Source: Liolophura sinensis (lineage: Eukaryota; Mollusca; Polyplacophora; Chitonida; Chitonidae). From it: DNA of 64,000 nucleotides. The position numbers and the translations under genes are program-made. This document shows positions 60,591-64,000 of the stretch, one piece after another. The stretch is from contig NC_088302.1 of the NCBI RefSeq assembly GCF_032854445.1, forward strand, positions 56,710,237 through 56,774,236, given 5' to 3'. The notes under the pieces are model-generated. The model was not told the DNA's origin. It was given only the letters and a program-made list of their open reading frames with translations, and did not search any database. Positions within the stretch are counted from its first letter, which is position 1. Every line of letters begins with the position of its first letter.

Positions 60591-62389
60591 ATAGTTTTTG
60601 TATCAAACTATCACAGTTTGAATTGTTACCCTTTAGTTCAAATTTACAGTTCTACCGAATTAGAAATTGATACGTTACCCCTAACAATATGCTCTTTACT
60701 GGGTATTTATTCGCATGGCACCATTCAATGTCATAGTTCAAGTTCAGCACGCGTGCCCTTGTGAATAGGGCAAGTTTGTGGGCTCAATCTATTGTATGGA
60801 GGCAGTAAACAGGGCCTTCAAATGTATAGGCACATAAATATAACTTCTCCATTTAGCCAGGCAGTCAGACAAACAGCCGATCCAGACAACTGACCAAGAC
60901 AGAGCCAACCCTGTTTGGTGGATTGGAAGAAGGGTGTGAGGGAAGGGGAGGGGAGGGACCGGGAGTGCAGGTGAGGGAGGCAGTTTGTGTGCCCTGCATG
61001 GGATCCATGCACCATGCGATCCATAAGGAAAAGAGACTGAGCTCGGATTAAAATAGCCGTACAAAATACAACACACAAGTACTGGCATTTTGGCTATTTC
61101 CTGAGTATTTGTAAAAACATCGAACATTAAAAAGAAATATATGGCTGGCCTATAAAGATGACGGTAATATTTATTTATTTATTTGATTGGTGTTTTACGC
61201 CGTACTCAAAAATATTTTATTTATACGACGGCGGTTAGCAATATGGTGGAAGGAAACCGGGCAGAGCCTGGGGGAAACTCACGACCATATGCAGGTTGTG
61301 AAGCTAATATATATAGTCAAATGTCTGTACGTATCTTAGCTATAACATTCAAACTAAATGTAACGTTTGTGGTTCACATGATATTCTAAAGCAAAATTAA
61401 ATGATGTTTCATGCATCGTTTTTTGCTATTCAGAAGAAAAAAACCATGACAATTATATAACCCAAAGAATGGTGATATAATTGTCGATGAGAAGTCATTC
61501 ACCAAGCATCCGTGATGTGCAGGACAAATGGTTGGTACCTGAGAATTTTTTTCCATAGGCAGTGCCGAAAAACGTGAAATGAATGAATTAAATAGGACTG
61601 TCAAGTACCTTGATTTACCTTAGTTAATCACGAACAGTATTGTAGTGCCTAATACAGATGACGTCACCAAAAAATACAGTCATCCTATACATGGATCAGA
61701 ATCATGCAACTGTGTGTACGTGTACAAGGACGCCAGATTCACATCCGATAAATGCTGCTGAAACCCATTTATGTCTGAAGGGAGTGGGCGCCATAACTAG
61801 AGCACAAAGTACTTCTACAGTGCTGAATAAATTTATCTGCGCATTAAATGAAGCTGTCCTTCCAGAAGCGTGCTCTATGGCCTTTTCATAAATGCACAGT
61901 AAGTGCGTATACAGGTAGGTCTATCTAGCGGGCTTTTGTTGGGGCCTCAGACCAATTCTCCTTCTGTAGTAGCTTTTGTGTAATGATTTATGCATTATGA
62001 GTGGAGAGAAAAAGGTGAATGGTTCATGCAGGTTAAAGTCCAGATAGACAAATCTGAGGAGGGTCGCGTGCCAGCGCGTGCTCGCGTCGTCCGGCCAGCA
62101 GGTCACGGCATAGCTGGGTCACCTTTCCTGGTTGCCATGGACTGATGCAGACAAACCGTCTACGGAAACTCAGCTGGGTCTGTTCATTTCTCATAAAACT
62201 TGAATAAATCGTTCATTGACTAAATTATTAGTCGGCCGAAGATTATACCTTATACCCACTACAGCTGTGTTGTTACATCAAAAAACGTTAATAGAAAATG
62301 GGGTCCTGACGTTTTGCGATAGCGTTCCATTATTCTCAGAGAAAATTTGCAGCACTTTCTGAATAAACAATGCGTTAACAATGTTATGT
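60591..62389. other. Non-coding interval
   Basis: No gene recognised. It contains the SINE fragment at 61168-61300; short open frames such as 61658-61891 are not recognised. Confidence 0.5.
61168..61300 (-). mobile_element. 5'-truncated SINE fragment
   Basis: On the plus strand: ATTTATTTATTTATTTGATTG, then GTGTTTTACGCCGTACTCAA, ATACGACGGCGG, ATATGGTGGAAGGAAACCGG and GGGGGAAACTCACGACCAT. From memory this is the core of a widespread molluscan SINE-like family, which supports the taxonomic guess. The tail on the minus strand is (AAAT)n. The tRNA-like head is missing. Confidence 0.75.
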
Positions 62390-64000
62390 ACGTGACCAGA
62401 TACCAATAAACACATTGTTGTCACTGCCTCAACCATTATGTGTGTAACCAGGCACAAAAAAAGACATTGTTGTTTCTACCTCAACCATTATGTGTGTAAA
62501 CAGACACCAATAAACACATTGTTGTTTCTACCTCAACCATTATGTGTGTAACCAGACACCATTAAACACATTGTTGTTTCTACATCACCGGATATGTGTG
62601 TGTGACAAGATACAAATAATCTGTTGCACCTGTCTAAGCAATTATGTATGAACAGTGGCTAACAAACACACTGTTGTCTACTTCACCAGTTATGTATGAA
62701 CAGTGGCCAATAAACACACTGTTGTCTACTTCACCAGTTATGTATGAACAGTGGCCAATAAACACACTGTTGTCTACTTCACCAGTTATGTATGAACAGT
62801 GGCCAATAAACACAATGTTGTCTACTTCACCAGTTATGTATGAACAGTGGCCAATAAACACAATGTTGTCTACTCCACCAGCTATGTATGAACAGTGGCC
62901 AATAAACACAATGTTGTCTACTTCACCAGTTATGTATGAACAGTGGCCAATAAACACACTGTTGTCTACTCCACCAGTTATGTATGAACAGTGGCCAATA
63001 AACACACTGTTGTCTACTCCACCAGTTAAGTATGAACAGTGGCCAATAAACACGCTGTTGTCTACTTCACCAGTTATGTATGAACAGTGGCCAATTAACA
63101 CACTGTTGTCTACTCCACTAGTTATGGATGAACAGTGGCCAATAAACACACTGTTGTCTACTCCACCAGTTATGTATGAACAGTGGCCAATAAACACACT
63201 GTTGTCTGCTTCACCAGAAAATGTATGAATAGTGGCCAATAAACACACTGTTGTCTACTTCACCAGTTATGTATGAACAGTGGCCAATAAACACAATGTT
63301 GTCTACTCCACCAGTTATGTATGAACAATGGTCAATAAACACACTGTTGTCTACTTCACCAGTTATGAATGAACAGTGGCCAATAAACACACTGTTGTCT
63401 ACTCCACCAGTTATGTATGAACAGTGGCCAATAAACACACTGTTGTCTACTTCACCAGAAAATGTATGAAAAGTGGCCAATAAACACAATGTTGTCTACT
63501 TCACCAGTTATGTATGAACAGTGGCCAATAAACACACTGTTGTCTACTTCACCAGTTATGTATGAACAGTGGCCAGTAAACACAATGTTGTCTACTCCAC
63601 CAGTTATGTATGAACAGTGGCCAATAAACACACTGTTGTCTACTTCAGCAGCTATGTGTGAACAGTTGCCAATAAACACAATGTTGTCTACTTCACCAGT
63701 TATGTATGAACAGTGGCCAATAAACACAATGTTGTCTACTCCACCAGTTATGTATGAACAGTGGCCAATAAACATACTGTAGTCTATTTCACCAGTTATG
63801 TGTGAACAGTGGCCAATAAACACGCTGTTGTCTACTCCACCAGTTATGTGTGAACAGTGGCCAATAAACACAATGTTGTCTACTTCACCAGTTATGTGTG
63901 AACAGTGGTCAATAAACACACTGTTGTCTACTCCACCAGTTATGTGTGAACAGTTGCCGATAAACACACTGTTGTCTACTTCACCAGTTATGTGTGAACA
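62390..64000. repeat. 48-bp minisatellite, more than 28 copies, runs off the window
   Basis: The leader (62390-62630) holds diverged units of about 52 bp (ACCAGACACCAATAAACACA...). From 62640 on, regular 48-bp units contain TATGAACAGTGGCCAATAAA and ACTGTTGTCTACTTCACCAG. Variants alternate at CACTG/CAATG and TTCACC/TCCACC; two units ending near 63228 and 63469 share CCAGAAAATG. Because 48 is 16 codons and no stop occurs, long frames are open on both strands (MYEQWPINTLLSTSPV on plus, ITGEVDNSVFIGHCSY on minus); neither is called as a gene. Confidence 0.95.

Noticed and set aside
62634-63967. Long open frames on both strands near the right edge
   Set aside because: 48-bp units (16 codons) without stops; both strands are open equally, so this is not evidence for coding.

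Overview
This is animal nuclear DNA: split coding exons with GT-AG introns, AT-rich non-coding sequence full of tandem repeats, and SINE relics. The SINE core, the very frequent ACATGTA words and the protein sequences suggest a lophotrochozoan, most likely a mollusc. The species cannot be named from the window. Almost all long open frames here are tandem repeats or chance; only five exons are recognised with confidence.

Layout. (1) About 1-22,602 is the 5' part of a gene on the minus strand for a mitochondrial calcium uptake protein of the MICU2/MICU3 type. Exon 1 is at 22378-22602 and exon 2 at 11788-11929. The other exons were not found and probably lie beyond the left edge. Its introns hold a 21-bp array, a regular 22 x 40-bp array, an 8 x 45-bp array fused to the exon 2 splice donor, and a 74-bp array. 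(2) 22,603-25,371 is a head-to-head intergenic region with an NRF-1/YY1-type promoter signature at the MICU end. (3) 25,372-28,635 on the plus strand is a fibroblast growth factor (FGF) gene of three coding exons. The middle exon is exactly 104 bp. The last exon has a one-base frame break in a run of eight T, followed by the rest of the FGF core and a long arginine-rich tail. (4) 28,636-64,000 has no recognised gene. It holds many minisatellites, microsatellites, at least four related SINE pieces (one intact with 13-bp target-site duplications) and a tRNA-like relic.

CpG dinucleotides are scarce across the MICU gene body and become common exactly at its first exon, as expected when a methylated gene body ends at a promoter. 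MICU3 (calcium control at the mitochondrial inner membrane) and the FGF (secreted ligand) are not known to work together; they may only share a promoter interval.
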